Assembly (NCBI GenBank): GCA_021153325.1
Contig: JAGKTQ010000007.1
Span: 17,433-81,432, forward strand
Direction: 5' to 3'
DNA length: 64,000 nt
From: Lachnospiraceae bacterium
GTDB lineage: Bacteria > Bacillota > Clostridia > Lachnospirales > Lachnospiraceae
The notes under the pieces are model-generated. The model was not told the DNA's origin. It worked only from the letters and a program-made list of their open reading frames with translations, and ran no database searches. Position numbers and translations under genes: made by a program. Numbering within the stretch: position 1 is the first letter of the stretch; every line of letters starts with the position of its first letter. Shown here in pieces: positions 19,430-28,552 of the stretch.

Positions 19430-20638
19430 TTATTTTTTTCCTTTTCCTGCAAGATACCCAGAAGTCCATGCCCACTGCAGATTATAGCCACCGCATCTTC
19501 CGTCCACATCCAAAAGTTCTCCAGCAAAGAACAATCCTGGAACGAGCAAAGATTCCAAGTTTTCAGAAACTTCATCCATACAAACGCCTCCTGCACTGAC
19601 TTGTGCGTTTTCAAATGGATTGGCTTCGGTTACTTGTACCTCAAAATTCTGTAACAGGTAAAATACTTTTTCCCACTTTTCCCGATTATCATCTGTAATG
19701 ACCTCTTCCGGTTTCAGTGCTGCCATTTTGATAAAAAGCTGCATGATCTTCTTATTCGTAATACCTAAGAAAAATTCTTCTGCACACTCTCCTTTTTTTA
19801 CCTGATATCTTTTATGTATAAATTCATTGTACGCTTCTTTCGTAAAGTCAGGCAAAAAATTCATCGTCACTTTTACGTTTTTTCTCTCTTTTAGGGCTTT
19901 CGATGCAAAACGACTGAACTGAAATACTGGAATCCCCGAAATTCCATAATCAGTCAGCTGTAATTCCCCTCTTTCCTTTTGGCATTTCTTTCCAGAAATA
20001 AAAAGAGTCAATTCACAGTCTGTCCTAACGCCGGCAATCTGCTTGAAAAAGGCTTCTGCACACCGAAGCTGCACAAGTGCAGGAACCGGTTCTGTCACCC
20101 GATGGCCAAAAGATTTTGCAAATAAATATCCACTGCCGGATGTAATCGCCTTTGGTCCAGCCTTACTGCCACAAGCAAGAATGACTTTATCAAACGTTTT
20201 CTTTTCTTTTTTTGTCTCAACATGAAATTTCTCATTTTTCTTGACAATCTTTCGCACTTCTTCCTCTGTCTTTATGACTACTCCTGCTTTCTCACAGGCA
20301 AACCTTAAAATATCAAGTACCGTTGCAGCCTGCCCACTTGCAGGATATAAATAGTCATCTCTGTTTTTTATAAGCATTCCCTGCTCTTCAAAAAAAGCTA
20401 TCGTATCCTCTACATTAAATCGCTCAAAAAACACGCCAAGATCACGCTTACTATCACTTCTAAAACAATCTGCTGAAAAATCCAAATTGGAAAAATTACA
20501 TTTTCCATTTCCAGTCATCAATATCTTTTTTCCCACTCTGTCGTTTTTTTCATAGACTGTGACAATCCCATTATCTTTTCTTGCAGAGAGCGCCGCCATC
20601 ATACCCGACGCACCACCACCAATAATCGCAATTTCCAT
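19430..20638 (-). CDS. NAD(P)/FAD-dependent oxidoreductase, HI0933/BaiN-like family
   Basis: A 402-residue flavoprotein of the HI0933-like family, also named aminoacetone-oxidase or BaiN family. It shows the N-terminal Rossmann motif IAIIGGGASGMMAALSARK, the KKILMTGNGKCNFSN signature, and the C-terminal VPGLFFAGELLDVDGRCGGYNLQWAW block that binds FAD. BaiN itself is a bile-acid pathway enzyme, but most family members have no proven substrate and nothing here points to bile acids. I use ATG 20638 (AAGGA ten bases before); an in-frame TTG at 20647 is possible. It is followed after one base by the COG2509 gene. Confidence 0.85.
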   Translation of the reverse strand: MEIAIIGGGASGMMAALSARKDNGIVTVYEKNDRVGKKILMTGNGKCNFSNLDFSADCFRSDSKRDLGVFFERFNVEDTIAFFEEQGMLIKNRDDYLYPASGQAATVLDILRFACEKAGVVIKTEEEVRKIVKKNEKFHVETKKEKKTFDKVILACGSKAGPKAITSGSGYLFAKSFGHRVTEPVPALVQLRCAEAFFKQIAGVRTDCELTLFISGKKCQKERGELQLTDYGISGIPVFQFSRFASKALKERKNVKVTMNFLPDFTKEAYNEFIHKRYQVKKGECAEEFFLGITNKKIMQLFIKMAALKPEEVITDDNREKWEKVFYLLQNFEVQVTEANPFENAQVSAGGVCMDEVSENLESLLVPGLFFAGELLDVDGRCGGYNLQWAWTSGYLAGKGKK

Positions 20639-20689
20639 CTTATTCAAATCCTTCTTATCGTCCTTTAAAACTTTTAATTTGCTCTATTC

Positions 20690-21277
20690 TCAACTGGAAT
20701 ATGTCTCCAAAAAATCATATAATTCTTTTTCACTTTCCATATATTTATTCAACATTATTTCAGCTTGTATCCTTTCCGGCAGCGTATTTAATAAAATCGT
20801 TGTATCCATATATACTGTCTTCAGATCTTCATACATAACAGCAACATAATTATCCTTCACAGTCAAATAATAATGTTGTGCTTCTTCCGAAAAGAAATAA
20901 TTTTTACGAATGACAACCTTTTCTTTTGAAAAAGATTTTACTTCAACACTGACAAATCCTTTATTTTGCTCTGCCAGTGGCGGACTCTGTTCATAGCTTT
21001 CCATTGCTTCTATGAACCTGTCCCGATCCATGCCAATGTACTGTTCCGGAATATTCCATGTTGTCTCTACGCTGCTTCCATCCATCAAATCCGTTTCTAT
21101 AATAACATATTGTGTATCAGAAGTTAAAATTTGTTTTTCTTCCGCAGCGACCTGTTCACTATCCGGCTGTTTTCCCGGATAAAAAATACTTTCCATATAA
21201 TAAAAAGAAAATCCGCCTATCAAAAACATACAAAGTGGATACAGAAAAAATAAGCCGATACTTTTTGCAACTTTCAT
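20690..21277 (-). CDS. BofC-like membrane-anchored protein of unknown function
   Basis: A 195-residue protein with one N-terminal membrane segment (about residues 7-28) and an extracytoplasmic remainder. The C-terminal block, YYLTVKDNYVAVMYEDLKT through ESEKELYDFLETYSS, resembles the C-terminal domain of BofC, the forespore protein that regulates the SpoIVB protease in Bacillus. This match is from memory of the family pattern and is moderate in strength; sporulation function is an inference, supported by the nearby yqfC/yqfD cluster. GGAGG lies six bases before the ATG. It sits between the flippase and the flavoprotein genes. Confidence 0.6.
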   Translation of the reverse strand: MKVAKSIGLFFLYPLCMFLIGGFSFYYMESIFYPGKQPDSEQVAAEEKQILTSDTQYVIIETDLMDGSSVETTWNIPEQYIGMDRDRFIEAMESYEQSPPLAEQNKGFVSVEVKSFSKEKVVIRKNYFFSEEAQHYYLTVKDNYVAVMYEDLKTVYMDTTILLNTLPERIQAEIMLNKYMESEKELYDFLETYSS

Positions 21278-21347
21278 TCAAAACCTCCATGCTGCCAGTA
21301 TTATCCCTGTTATCAGTATCAGCTTATCTTTTATATTTATTCATTTT

Positions 21348-22991
21348 TTAAAAAAGATGTAAAATTTTTCCAAGATTTCCAAGCCATTTTCCACCGGAAA
21401 TTTTTGAAAGTTCTTTTTCGTTGACACCCTTCAATGCAAATAAAAGCGCAACATATCCAATACATCCTAAAATAATGCAAACAATCGATGTGATCATTCC
21501 GCCTGCTTTTTCAAGCATGGCTCTCGCCAGAAGCATGTCCAGTATACCGGCAATTCCTGAAGCCAGCAGTGGAATTGCAAACATTCGTATGTACTCCGGT
21601 GAATACTTCAGATAACGAAGTACAGACATTCCATTTAAAATTGCCATCAACCCAAAACAGATCATATATCCATACGCTACAGAAGCAATTCCGAAATGCA
21701 TAACGTGCAAAAATAACATGGTTGCAACCAGTTGCACGCTAAAAGCAACGGCACAATTTATCAATGCTTTTCTTTGTTTTTCTAAAAGCTGCAACGTATA
21801 AGTAAAAAATAACGCACATGGAATAAGGAAAATCAAAGAGGAACTTACTTGTAATAAAAATACCGTTCCATTTGCTTTTTCAAAAAACATATTTGTAATT
21901 GGTTCAGCCAATGCTGCCAGAAAAACAGACATCGGAATACCATATATCCCAAAAGTATGAAAGGCACCTGCAAAAATATCTTTCACAGCACGATATTCTT
22001 CTCTCTTATGATAGTGTGTGATCGCTGCCAAAGGTTTTTCCATTGTCAGGCTCAAAAGGCAGACGCATATTCCGATGATCACGCAGTATTTCCCATAAAA
22101 CGAACCATAATGCACCGTGTAATTCTGCATTGTATTTTTGCCAACATATTGTATGTAAAGAAGCATATTCACGTAAACAATGCCCTGTACCAACAGCAAA
22201 TAAAAAATATGAGGAATACCGGAAAGGAAAACATTTTTCATAATTTCCGAGTAGGAATCCAATATTTTTGAATTGTCTTTGCTTAACTGTTTTTTAAAGG
22301 TACTTGCATACATTCTGTTAATAAATATCAAAAATAACAATACGAAAAGCTGCGCCATCACAATTCCACAAATGATTCCTGCTACAGCATATGCCGGTGC
22401 ATAATTGATGTTCTGCACCAAATCGCCTATTTTCTCTCCATAATTGTAAAAAGTCCTTCCGAAAATAAGTCCAAATCCTAATGCAAAAATCTGTTCCAGA
22501 ATCCGGGATATATTTGTAGGAACTGTCGTCCCCATTCCCTCAAAATAACCACGGTACGCACTTATAAAAATAGAAAGCAAAATGGCTGGTGCTATGATCC
22601 ATAAGGCAAGTGCCGTAAGCGGTTGTAAAAGCAATTTTTCTGCGACTACTTTGGCTAACGCTACTTCTAGCAGGCAAAGCACAAGTCCAATGCCGCCTCC
22701 AAACATAAGCGTTGCCTTTAATACTCTGTCTGCATTTTTAAACTGTCCTTTTGCAATTCTTGCGCGAACGACCTTTGCCTCTGCCTGTGGAATATACCAG
22801 CTTAGGATCAGCAAAATAAAAACGAACATTTCATAAACCGCTGCATAATATCCCAGACCTATTTCATCGAGTAACCCCGAGAACAGCAGCCTTCCTAATA
22901 AAATGATCAAATTTGATACCATAATTGCAAATATGGCAGTATTCCCCCGCGGAACACCTTTTTTTATTTTTTTTCTTCCAGTGTTTTCCAT
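21348..22991 (-). CDS. Polysaccharide/lipid flippase of the MurJ-SpoVB-like (MOP) superfamily
   Basis: A 547-residue integral membrane protein with about 14 helices, typical of the MOP flippases that move lipid-linked sugars across the membrane. Visible pieces are the first helix block (GNTAIFAIMVSNLIILLGRLL), a conserved YRGYFEGMGTTVPTNISRILEQ segment and EAKVVRARIAKGQ in the first cytoplasmic loop. The YRGYFEGM.. element is typical of SpoVB and related proteins, but which substrate it moves cannot be told. I chose ATG 22991, preceded by GGAGAA; the frame extends five codons to a GTG at 23006. It lies just after ybeY. Confidence 0.8.
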   Translation of the reverse strand: MENTGRKKIKKGVPRGNTAIFAIMVSNLIILLGRLLFSGLLDEIGLGYYAAVYEMFVFILLILSWYIPQAEAKVVRARIAKGQFKNADRVLKATLMFGGGIGLVLCLLEVALAKVVAEKLLLQPLTALALWIIAPAILLSIFISAYRGYFEGMGTTVPTNISRILEQIFALGFGLIFGRTFYNYGEKIGDLVQNINYAPAYAVAGIICGIVMAQLFVLLFLIFINRMYASTFKKQLSKDNSKILDSYSEIMKNVFLSGIPHIFYLLLVQGIVYVNMLLYIQYVGKNTMQNYTVHYGSFYGKYCVIIGICVCLLSLTMEKPLAAITHYHKREEYRAVKDIFAGAFHTFGIYGIPMSVFLAALAEPITNMFFEKANGTVFLLQVSSSLIFLIPCALFFTYTLQLLEKQRKALINCAVAFSVQLVATMLFLHVMHFGIASVAYGYMICFGLMAILNGMSVLRYLKYSPEYIRMFAIPLLASGIAGILDMLLARAMLEKAGGMITSIVCIILGCIGYVALLFALKGVNEKELSKISGGKWLGNLGKILHLF

Positions 22992-23019
22992 ACTATTTCT
23001 CCACACAACTATTACGAAT

Positions 23020-23520
23020 CTATCCTCTAGTAATTCCGAGTTTACTTAAAATACTTTCCTGCTTATCTTCCATCTGTTTTGCCTCTGCTTCTTCCATATG
23101 GTCATATCCACATAAATGTAGCATGCTATGCGCCACTAAAAAAGCAAATTCTCTTTTCTCGCTATGTCCGTAATTTTGAGCCTGCTCCTTTACTTTGTCT
23201 ACTGAGATGATAATATCTCCTAACACAAGTTCTCCTGTTTCAGGATTAAAGCAGTCCGCTTCATTTTCTGCTGCATTTTCAAAATCCGAAGGGCTTTCAT
23301 AAGACAAATTAGGAAAGGACAATACATCTGTCGGTCTATCAATTTGACGATACTGCATATTGAACTGATGAATTCCTGCATTATCTGTAAGCAATACATT
23401 AATCTCCGATTCAAATGGACAATCCTCACTGTCAAGAACCGCCGCCATTACATCTCTCACCGTATCTTCTACCGAAAAATCAAATTCAACTTCTGTTTCA
23501 TTCTCAACGTAAAAAGTCAT
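23020..23520 (-). CDS. ybeY: Endoribonuclease YbeY
   Basis: YbeY is a zinc RNase required for 16S rRNA 3'-end maturation and ribosome quality control. The metal-binding motif HSMLHLCGYDHMEEAE (H-x3-H-x5-H) is intact near residue 130. At 166 residues it matches the family. The start is ATG 23520, with GGAGG about 12 bases upstream; an in-frame TTG at 23541 is less likely. It overlaps the end of the HD-like gene by 17 bases and belongs to the yqfC-yqfD-phoH-ybeY operon. Confidence 0.94.
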   Translation of the reverse strand: MTFYVENETEVEFDFSVEDTVRDVMAAVLDSEDCPFESEINVLLTDNAGIHQFNMQYRQIDRPTDVLSFPNLSYESPSDFENAAENEADCFNPETGELVLGDIIISVDKVKEQAQNYGHSEKREFAFLVAHSMLHLCGYDHMEEAEAKQMEDKQESILSKLGITRG

Positions 23521-24709
23521 AATACAATTTTTCCTCCACAAAAATCTTCCTCATAGTTTGTAATTCTGAATAGGTGATCAGATTATCCTTAAGCAGACCT
23601 CCTTCCATCTTCTTATGGAAAATCTTATCAACAAGTTGTGTATAGTCTACTGTTGCTTCTTTATCTTTTGCAAAAATTTCCTGCAAAGCACCGATAACTT
23701 CATCTGCAAATACAACGACCACCGTTTCTTTTTGCTTTGGTTCCTTTACATCCAGACATTCTTTTAATACATTCTTCACTTCTATCGGGAATTTGTGCTC
23801 TTCACAAATTTCTTTTACATTTTCCCAATTATTTTCTCCTCGTAATGTACCAATCTTCAGATAATAGGAAGCAGCCTTTGTCACCATTTCATTTAAATGT
23901 AATTTTTTTGCTATCCTGTCACTTAAATAAGCAGTATGTATCGTATGATAATATTCTTCTCTGTGTTTTTCCTTCAATTCAACCATAAGTGGATATTCCT
24001 GATCGTTTATCACCTGGTACTTATCACGATACTGATTCACAATAAGATAATTATATACTTTTAAAATCGCCGCTAACATAATAGCACTGATAACAACATT
24101 AATGACCGGAATAACAAACAATTCTACAGTCAGTTTTTCATTGACAAACAGCACAATATTGGCAGTCTCGCAAACAAATAAGAACAATAATGACAGTAAG
24201 GTTGGCACACCAACATCAAATGCCTCGTCCACATTTTGAAAGAGCGTAATGGCAACAACACCACTCATGAAATAGAGTATAAAAATCTCTGTTCCTGCAG
24301 AAGACGTGAGAAAAACTGTTATCATCAAAAGTACACTTCCTGCTGTAATTCCACATGCCATATTACTGAAACAGGCAAGAGCCATAAAAATCACCATATA
24401 TGGCCAACCGGAAGCTGGTAAGACTGGAAGTGCAACTGCAAAAAGCAGTCCTAACATATATACAATTACAAATCTTCCAAAAATTCCCTCATGTTCCTTT
24501 TGATAATCCAATCTTCCTTTTTTGGCAGATACAAAAAAAGTGTATAATACGACCAATGCTCCCATTACAGCCATGACCGTATTACGAATGATCTGATATT
24601 CATTTTCCATATAAAAATAGCTGCAACCAAATACTGCTCCCCCAGTCAGCACAACGATAAGTGCTGACATAATGCTGTTAAAAAGCAGCTTCTTATTTTT
24701 TTCTTTCAC
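23504..24709 (-). CDS. Degenerate PgpH-like (7TM-HD) membrane protein without catalytic HD pair
   Basis: The gene occupies the place of pgpH, between phoH and ybeY, but codes for only about 401 residues against roughly 700 in PgpH. Seven or so membrane helices fill residues 10-225; the large extracellular domain is missing. The C-terminal cytoplasmic part still reads as an HD domain: His255 begins HTIHTAYLSDRIAKKL, and 29 residues later, where the family has YYHDIGK, this protein has YYLKIGT. The later His-His is replaced by Glu-Cys, while the Asp of VVFADEVIGAL remains. Cyclic-di-AMP hydrolysis is therefore unlikely. Start: GTG 24709 with GGGAG upstream, or ATG 24760, which overlaps phoH by 68 bases. 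Confidence 0.75.
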   Translation of the reverse strand: MKEKNKKLLFNSIMSALIVVLTGGAVFGCSYFYMENEYQIIRNTVMAVMGALVVLYTFFVSAKKGRLDYQKEHEGIFGRFVIVYMLGLLFAVALPVLPASGWPYMVIFMALACFSNMACGITAGSVLLMITVFLTSSAGTEIFILYFMSGVVAITLFQNVDEAFDVGVPTLLSLLFLFVCETANIVLFVNEKLTVELFVIPVINVVISAIMLAAILKVYNYLIVNQYRDKYQVINDQEYPLMVELKEKHREEYYHTIHTAYLSDRIAKKLHLNEMVTKAASYYLKIGTLRGENNWENVKEICEEHKFPIEVKNVLKECLDVKEPKQKETVVVVFADEVIGALQEIFAKDKEATVDYTQLVDKIFHKKMEGGLLKDNLITYSELQTMRKIFVEEKLYYDFLR

Positions 24710-25718
24710 CTCGTGACTCCCTGCTTCTATGATATTTTTCTTTTGCTTCATAATCATCATAAGCTTTTACAATTTTTTGTACAAGCGGATGTCTCACAAC
24801 ATCTTTGCTCGTCAGATTACAAAATTCTATGCCTTCTATTCTGGAAAGCACACGAGTTGCTACATCCAAACCCGATTTTGTTCCTGGTGCTAAATCCTTT
24901 TGGGAAGCATCACCAGTAATGACTACCTTTGAGCCAAATCCGATTCTTGTTAAGAACATCTTCATCTGTGCAGGTGTCGTATTTTGCGCTTCATCTAAAA
25001 TAATATAAGCATTGTCTAACGTTCTTCCTCTCATGTAAGCAAGCGGTGCGACCTCAATCAAACCTTTTTCCATATTTTTTGCAAAACTTTCTGCACCCAT
25101 GATCTGATAAAGAGCATCATACAATGGACGTAAATAAGGGTCTACTTTGCTTTGCAGATCTCCCGGCAAGAAACCCAATTTTTCTCCCGCTTCAATTGCC
25201 GGTCTCGTCAGAATGATCCTGCCAACTTCTTCATTTTTAAAGGCTGTAATCGCCATCGCCATAGCAAGGTAAGTTTTACCGGTTCCCGCCGGACCTAAAC
25301 CAAAAACAATCATATTATCGCGGATCGCATCTACATAATGCTTCTGACCTAATGTTTTCGGTTTTACCGGTTTTCCGCTTACCGTATGGCATATGCATTC
25401 TTTATCTATCTCAACTAACTCTTCTTCTTTATTTTCCATACCAAGTGTGATCGCATAATCCACATTCTGTTCCTGGATTACGTTTCCCCTTTTTGATAAT
25501 TCTACAAGCTGCTTTGTAATACTGGCAGCCTTATTTACGTTTTCTTCATGACTACCAATTATTTTCAGTCCACCATCGCGGTCTACTATAGAAACATGAA
25601 AATCATTTTCTACTTTTTTGATGTGACTATCATACAGACCAAAAATATTTCTCATATGCTCTGCTGGAACTTCTATAATACGTTCAAATTTATTGTCCAT
25701 TCTCCTCGTCCATTTCAT
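24693..25718 (-). CDS. phoH: PhoH family ATPase
   Basis: A 341-residue cytoplasmic P-loop ATPase of the PhoH group, related to the helicase domain of RecD; a role in RNA metabolism is suggested for the family and fits the neighbour ybeY. Walker A is GLGPAGTGKTYLAMAMA (about residue 140), Walker B is AYIILDEAQNTT, and VVITGDASQKDLAPG follows. A KH-like N-terminal domain (residues 10-70, with VSIVDRDGGLKIIG) precedes it. The start is uncertain: ATG 25718, or ATG 25700, which better matches where family members begin (MDNKFERIIEVPAEH). Both overlap the yqfD 3' end. Confidence 0.92.
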   Translation of the reverse strand: MKWTRRMDNKFERIIEVPAEHMRNIFGLYDSHIKKVENDFHVSIVDRDGGLKIIGSHEENVNKAASITKQLVELSKRGNVIQEQNVDYAITLGMENKEEELVEIDKECICHTVSGKPVKPKTLGQKHYVDAIRDNMIVFGLGPAGTGKTYLAMAMAITAFKNEEVGRIILTRPAIEAGEKLGFLPGDLQSKVDPYLRPLYDALYQIMGAESFAKNMEKGLIEVAPLAYMRGRTLDNAYIILDEAQNTTPAQMKMFLTRIGFGSKVVITGDASQKDLAPGTKSGLDVATRVLSRIEGIEFCNLTSKDVVRHPLVQKIVKAYDDYEAKEKYHRSRESRGERKK

Positions 25719-26910
25719 AACTGTCTATCGAAACCGATTCGCCCGTCTTTTCAATCACATGAAAAGTTGCGGTTGCTACCCAGTCCGAATCATTCTTTTC
25801 TATTTTAACATCTTTTTCAATAAATTGTACCCCTTTTTCCTCTAAACTTGATACAAATGTGTTAATTTCTTGATTAAAATGCTGTTTTACCTCTTCTTTT
25901 GTGTAATTTGTCATTACCGGATTATATTCTTTATAAATATCCATCCCATAAAAAATAGGCAGAAACCATTGCTCCAATGCCTGTACTTGTCTATGCGACT
26001 CTGTAATATCACAATTTTCTTTATTATGATAATTCGGAAAAACAAGTTCTTTTTCTCCTACTTTGAAATAAATGCTTTTATATTCATTTCCCGTATAATT
26101 GTGCAAAATATATGCAATCGGCATCGATACACAAAATTGATAATCACACTCCAAATATACATCTGCATCTGCCTGATACAAATGATACTTTACAATTTCT
26201 CCTGCATCATTATATATCGGCACCTGACCGGATACTAAAATATCGCCTTTTTTCACCTCATCCCCTTCCTTGACGAGAGGTACTCCATTTCTAGTAATGA
26301 TTGACGTTATTTTTCCATCTTTTGATGCTGCTAAGTGAGATTTTTCTTCACTCTTTTCTTCTGTTTCTATTAGTTTGTCATTTTCTTTTATCTGTATCCA
26401 TAATCTTGTTCCCTCTATCTGTACAGAGGTCCATGTAACTAATGAAAATTCATTTCTGATCTCTTTTTCCAGATCTTCCACAGAAACAGAACGTTTTGAA
26501 CTTCCTATCTGCACTTCATTTTCCAATAAAAAATCTGTTATTTGTTCTGTCGTGATTACCTGATTGCCTTCAATATCAATTTTCCAAATATATCCTGTTG
26601 TCCAAAATAGAAAAAGAAACATCCCAACAATTCCAAGCAAAAAGAAAATATGCAATTTAAGGCGTGGTACAAAAAAAGGCAGTCCATATCTTCCAAGCAC
26701 TGCCACTTTTGTTCCTGTCTTTCTCACAAAGGGTCTTATTTGAAAGTACCCTTTTAAACTAATATTCATATTATAGCTTTCTGCCCCGCACTTCTCGATA
26801 TTCCATAACAGAATATTGTGATTACAGCACAGATTCATGAATCGCTCCGGTGAGTATCCCCATACTTTTATCCTGAGGTATCCTTGTAAAAAACGAAAAA
26901 ATCCTATCAC
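25690..26910 (-). CDS. yqfD: Sporulation protein YqfD
   Basis: YqfD is a conserved spore-former protein of the forespore/mother-cell membrane, in the YqfD/SpoIV-type family. The 406-residue sequence has a cytoplasmic N-terminus (FLQGYLRIKVWGYSPERFMNLC), one membrane helix at about 95-113 (LHIFFLLGIVGMFLFLFW) and a large extracytoplasmic part with a POTRA-like start (IEGNQVITTEQITDFL) and the VKEGDEVKKGDILVSG lipoyl-like loop. The start is GTG 26910 with GGAGG upstream. yqfC lies just before it, phoH overlaps its end; this order is that of B. subtilis. Confidence 0.92.
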   Translation of the reverse strand: MIGFFRFLQGYLRIKVWGYSPERFMNLCCNHNILLWNIEKCGAESYNMNISLKGYFQIRPFVRKTGTKVAVLGRYGLPFFVPRLKLHIFFLLGIVGMFLFLFWTTGYIWKIDIEGNQVITTEQITDFLLENEVQIGSSKRSVSVEDLEKEIRNEFSLVTWTSVQIEGTRLWIQIKENDKLIETEEKSEEKSHLAASKDGKITSIITRNGVPLVKEGDEVKKGDILVSGQVPIYNDAGEIVKYHLYQADADVYLECDYQFCVSMPIAYILHNYTGNEYKSIYFKVGEKELVFPNYHNKENCDITESHRQVQALEQWFLPIFYGMDIYKEYNPVMTNYTKEEVKQHFNQEINTFVSSLEEKGVQFIEKDVKIEKNDSDWVATATFHVIEKTGESVSIDSYEMDEENGQ

Positions 26911-26924
26911 TCAGGCTTCCTCCA

Positions 26925-27212
26925 CTACATATATTGAACACAGGAAATACATCCACTTATTTTCATGTCTTCATTTGTATAATAATCAATATGAAGCCCC
27001 TTCCCTTCAAAACAAATCTGACAATTTTTCCCCTGTATCAGAATGTGGCAGTTATTGTACTCTAAAATCCCCCTGTAATTTTCTATATATGCACTTGCAT
27101 TCCCAGTCACAGTCAAAACAGAATCGCCCATTACAATATCTCTTGGGATCTTCAAAGACTCTACAATAAATTCTTTTGTTTTATTTCCATTTTTCTTCTT
27201 ATTTTCTCTCAT
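26925..27212 (-). CDS. yqfC: Sporulation protein YqfC (YabP family)
   Basis: A 95-residue YabP/YqfC protein: a basic N-terminus, LKIPRDIVMGDSVLTVTGN, then VENYRGILEY-like strand (IENYRGILEYNNCHILI) and a GLHIDYYTNEDMKISGCI end, all typical of the family. In B. subtilis yqfC is expressed in the mother cell under sigma-E. No clear ribosome site precedes the ATG; instead, CATATAGT lies five bases before it, which resembles a sigma-E -10 box. A later start cannot be excluded. Confidence 0.88.
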   Translation of the reverse strand: MRENKKKNGNKTKEFIVESLKIPRDIVMGDSVLTVTGNASAYIENYRGILEYNNCHILIQGKNCQICFEGKGLHIDYYTNEDMKISGCISCVQYM

Positions 27213-27244
27213 GATATACTATATGATAATTCATGAAAAAAATG

Positions 27245-28552
27245 TTATGCTTTCACAATTCCTTTTATAAAAGCAGTCTGTTCCGGTTTCTTATCCGAAA
27301 AAGTAATTGCCTGTAAGAAACGCTCTTTTGCAGCTTGTGTTTTTTCTTTAGAGTTGCTGAAAATTTCTGCTAAAACTTCTCCCTCTTGTACATAAGCTCC
27401 TTTTTTCTTTTTCAAAAGAAGTCCTACCGTTAAATCAATACTACTTTCTTTCGTCTCTCTTCCGCCTCCTAAAACAAGCGAACAATTTCCGATCTCTTCA
27501 CAATTGATATGTGCGATATAGCCCGTTTGTGGTGCTACTATCTTTTCAATCATAGAAGCACGATCAAATTTCTCCGGATGATATACATAGGAGTCATCTC
27601 CTCCCTGGGCTTTAACAAACTGTGCTAATTTTTCTAATGCTTTCCCATTTGCAATAACTTCTCGAAGCATTTTTTCTGCCTGTTCTTCATTTTCTGCAGC
27701 TTTTCCGGCAACTAGCATATAGCTTCCCAAAGTAATGCAAAGCGTCTCAAAATCTTTCGGACCATTTCCATGCAAAGTAGCAATCGCTTCCTTCACTTCT
27801 AAAATGTTCCCCACGGCTTCTCCTAATGGCTGATCCATATCCGAAACAACTGCAATCGTTTCTTTTCCGGCATTTTTTCCAATTTTCACCATTTCCTCTG
27901 CAAGCGCAAAAGCATCCTGCTCTGCTTTCATAAAGGCACCGCTTCCAGTCTTCACATCCAATACGATCGCATCCGCTCCTGCCGCCAGTTTTTTACTCAT
28001 AATTGAGCTGGCGATCAAAGACATATTATCCACTGTAGCTGTCACATCCCGTAATGCATACAGCTTTTTATCCGCCGGCGCTAAATCCTTAGTCTGTCCC
28101 ATTATTGCAATGCCATTTTTTTGTACATTTTCAAAAAACTGCTCTATAGAAATTTCTGTAGAAAATCCCGGAAAACTTTCCAACTTGTCAATCGTTCCTC
28201 CGGTATGCCCAAGTCCTCTACCACTCATTTTTGCAACTTTAATTCCACAAGCTGCTACCATAGGCGTCAACGCAAGGGACGTTTTATCCCCAACACCACC
28301 TGTCGAATGTTTATCTACCTTGATTCCGTCAATTGCAGACAGATCCAGCACATCCCCACTATGCTCCATGGCAAGTGTCAGAAAAAGGGTTTCCTCCTCT
28401 GTCATCCCCTTAAAATAAATCGCCATCATCATGGCGGACATCTGATAATCGGGAATACTGCCCTCCGTAAACCCTTTCACCATAAACTCAATTTCTTCTT
28501 TGGAAAGAATTTCTCCATTCCGTTTTTTCATGATCAAGTCATACATTCTCAT
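27245..28552 (-). CDS. pdp: Pyrimidine-nucleoside (thymidine) phosphorylase
   Basis: The enzyme splits thymidine, deoxyuridine or uridine with phosphate to the free base and (deoxy)ribose 1-phosphate, for salvage. The 435-residue sequence has the family signature SGRGLGHTGGTIDKLESFPG, the phosphate-binding KHSTGGVGDKTSL and the DVKTGSGAFMK lysine loop. The PYNP C-terminal domain (from about 345) is present. Whether it is the pyrimidine-nucleoside type or strict thymidine phosphorylase cannot be told reliably; the Gram-positive context favours Pdp. The ATG overlaps the PAP2 gene by 14 bases. Confidence 0.92.
   Translation of the reverse strand: MRMYDLIMKKRNGEILSKEEIEFMVKGFTEGSIPDYQMSAMMMAIYFKGMTEEETLFLTLAMEHSGDVLDLSAIDGIKVDKHSTGGVGDKTSLALTPMVAACGIKVAKMSGRGLGHTGGTIDKLESFPGFSTEISIEQFFENVQKNGIAIMGQTKDLAPADKKLYALRDVTATVDNMSLIASSIMSKKLAAGADAIVLDVKTGSGAFMKAEQDAFALAEEMVKIGKNAGKETIAVVSDMDQPLGEAVGNILEVKEAIATLHGNGPKDFETLCITLGSYMLVAGKAAENEEQAEKMLREVIANGKALEKLAQFVKAQGGDDSYVYHPEKFDRASMIEKIVAPQTGYIAHINCEEIGNCSLVLGGGRETKESSIDLTVGLLLKKKKGAYVQEGEVLAEIFSNSKEKTQAAKERFLQAITFSDKKPEQTAFIKGIVKA

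Noticed and set aside
19429..19614. N-terminal extension of the COG2509 flavoprotein
   Set aside because: The added 62 residues overlap the upstream flavoprotein gene in another frame, are unlike family members, and a good start exists at 19428.
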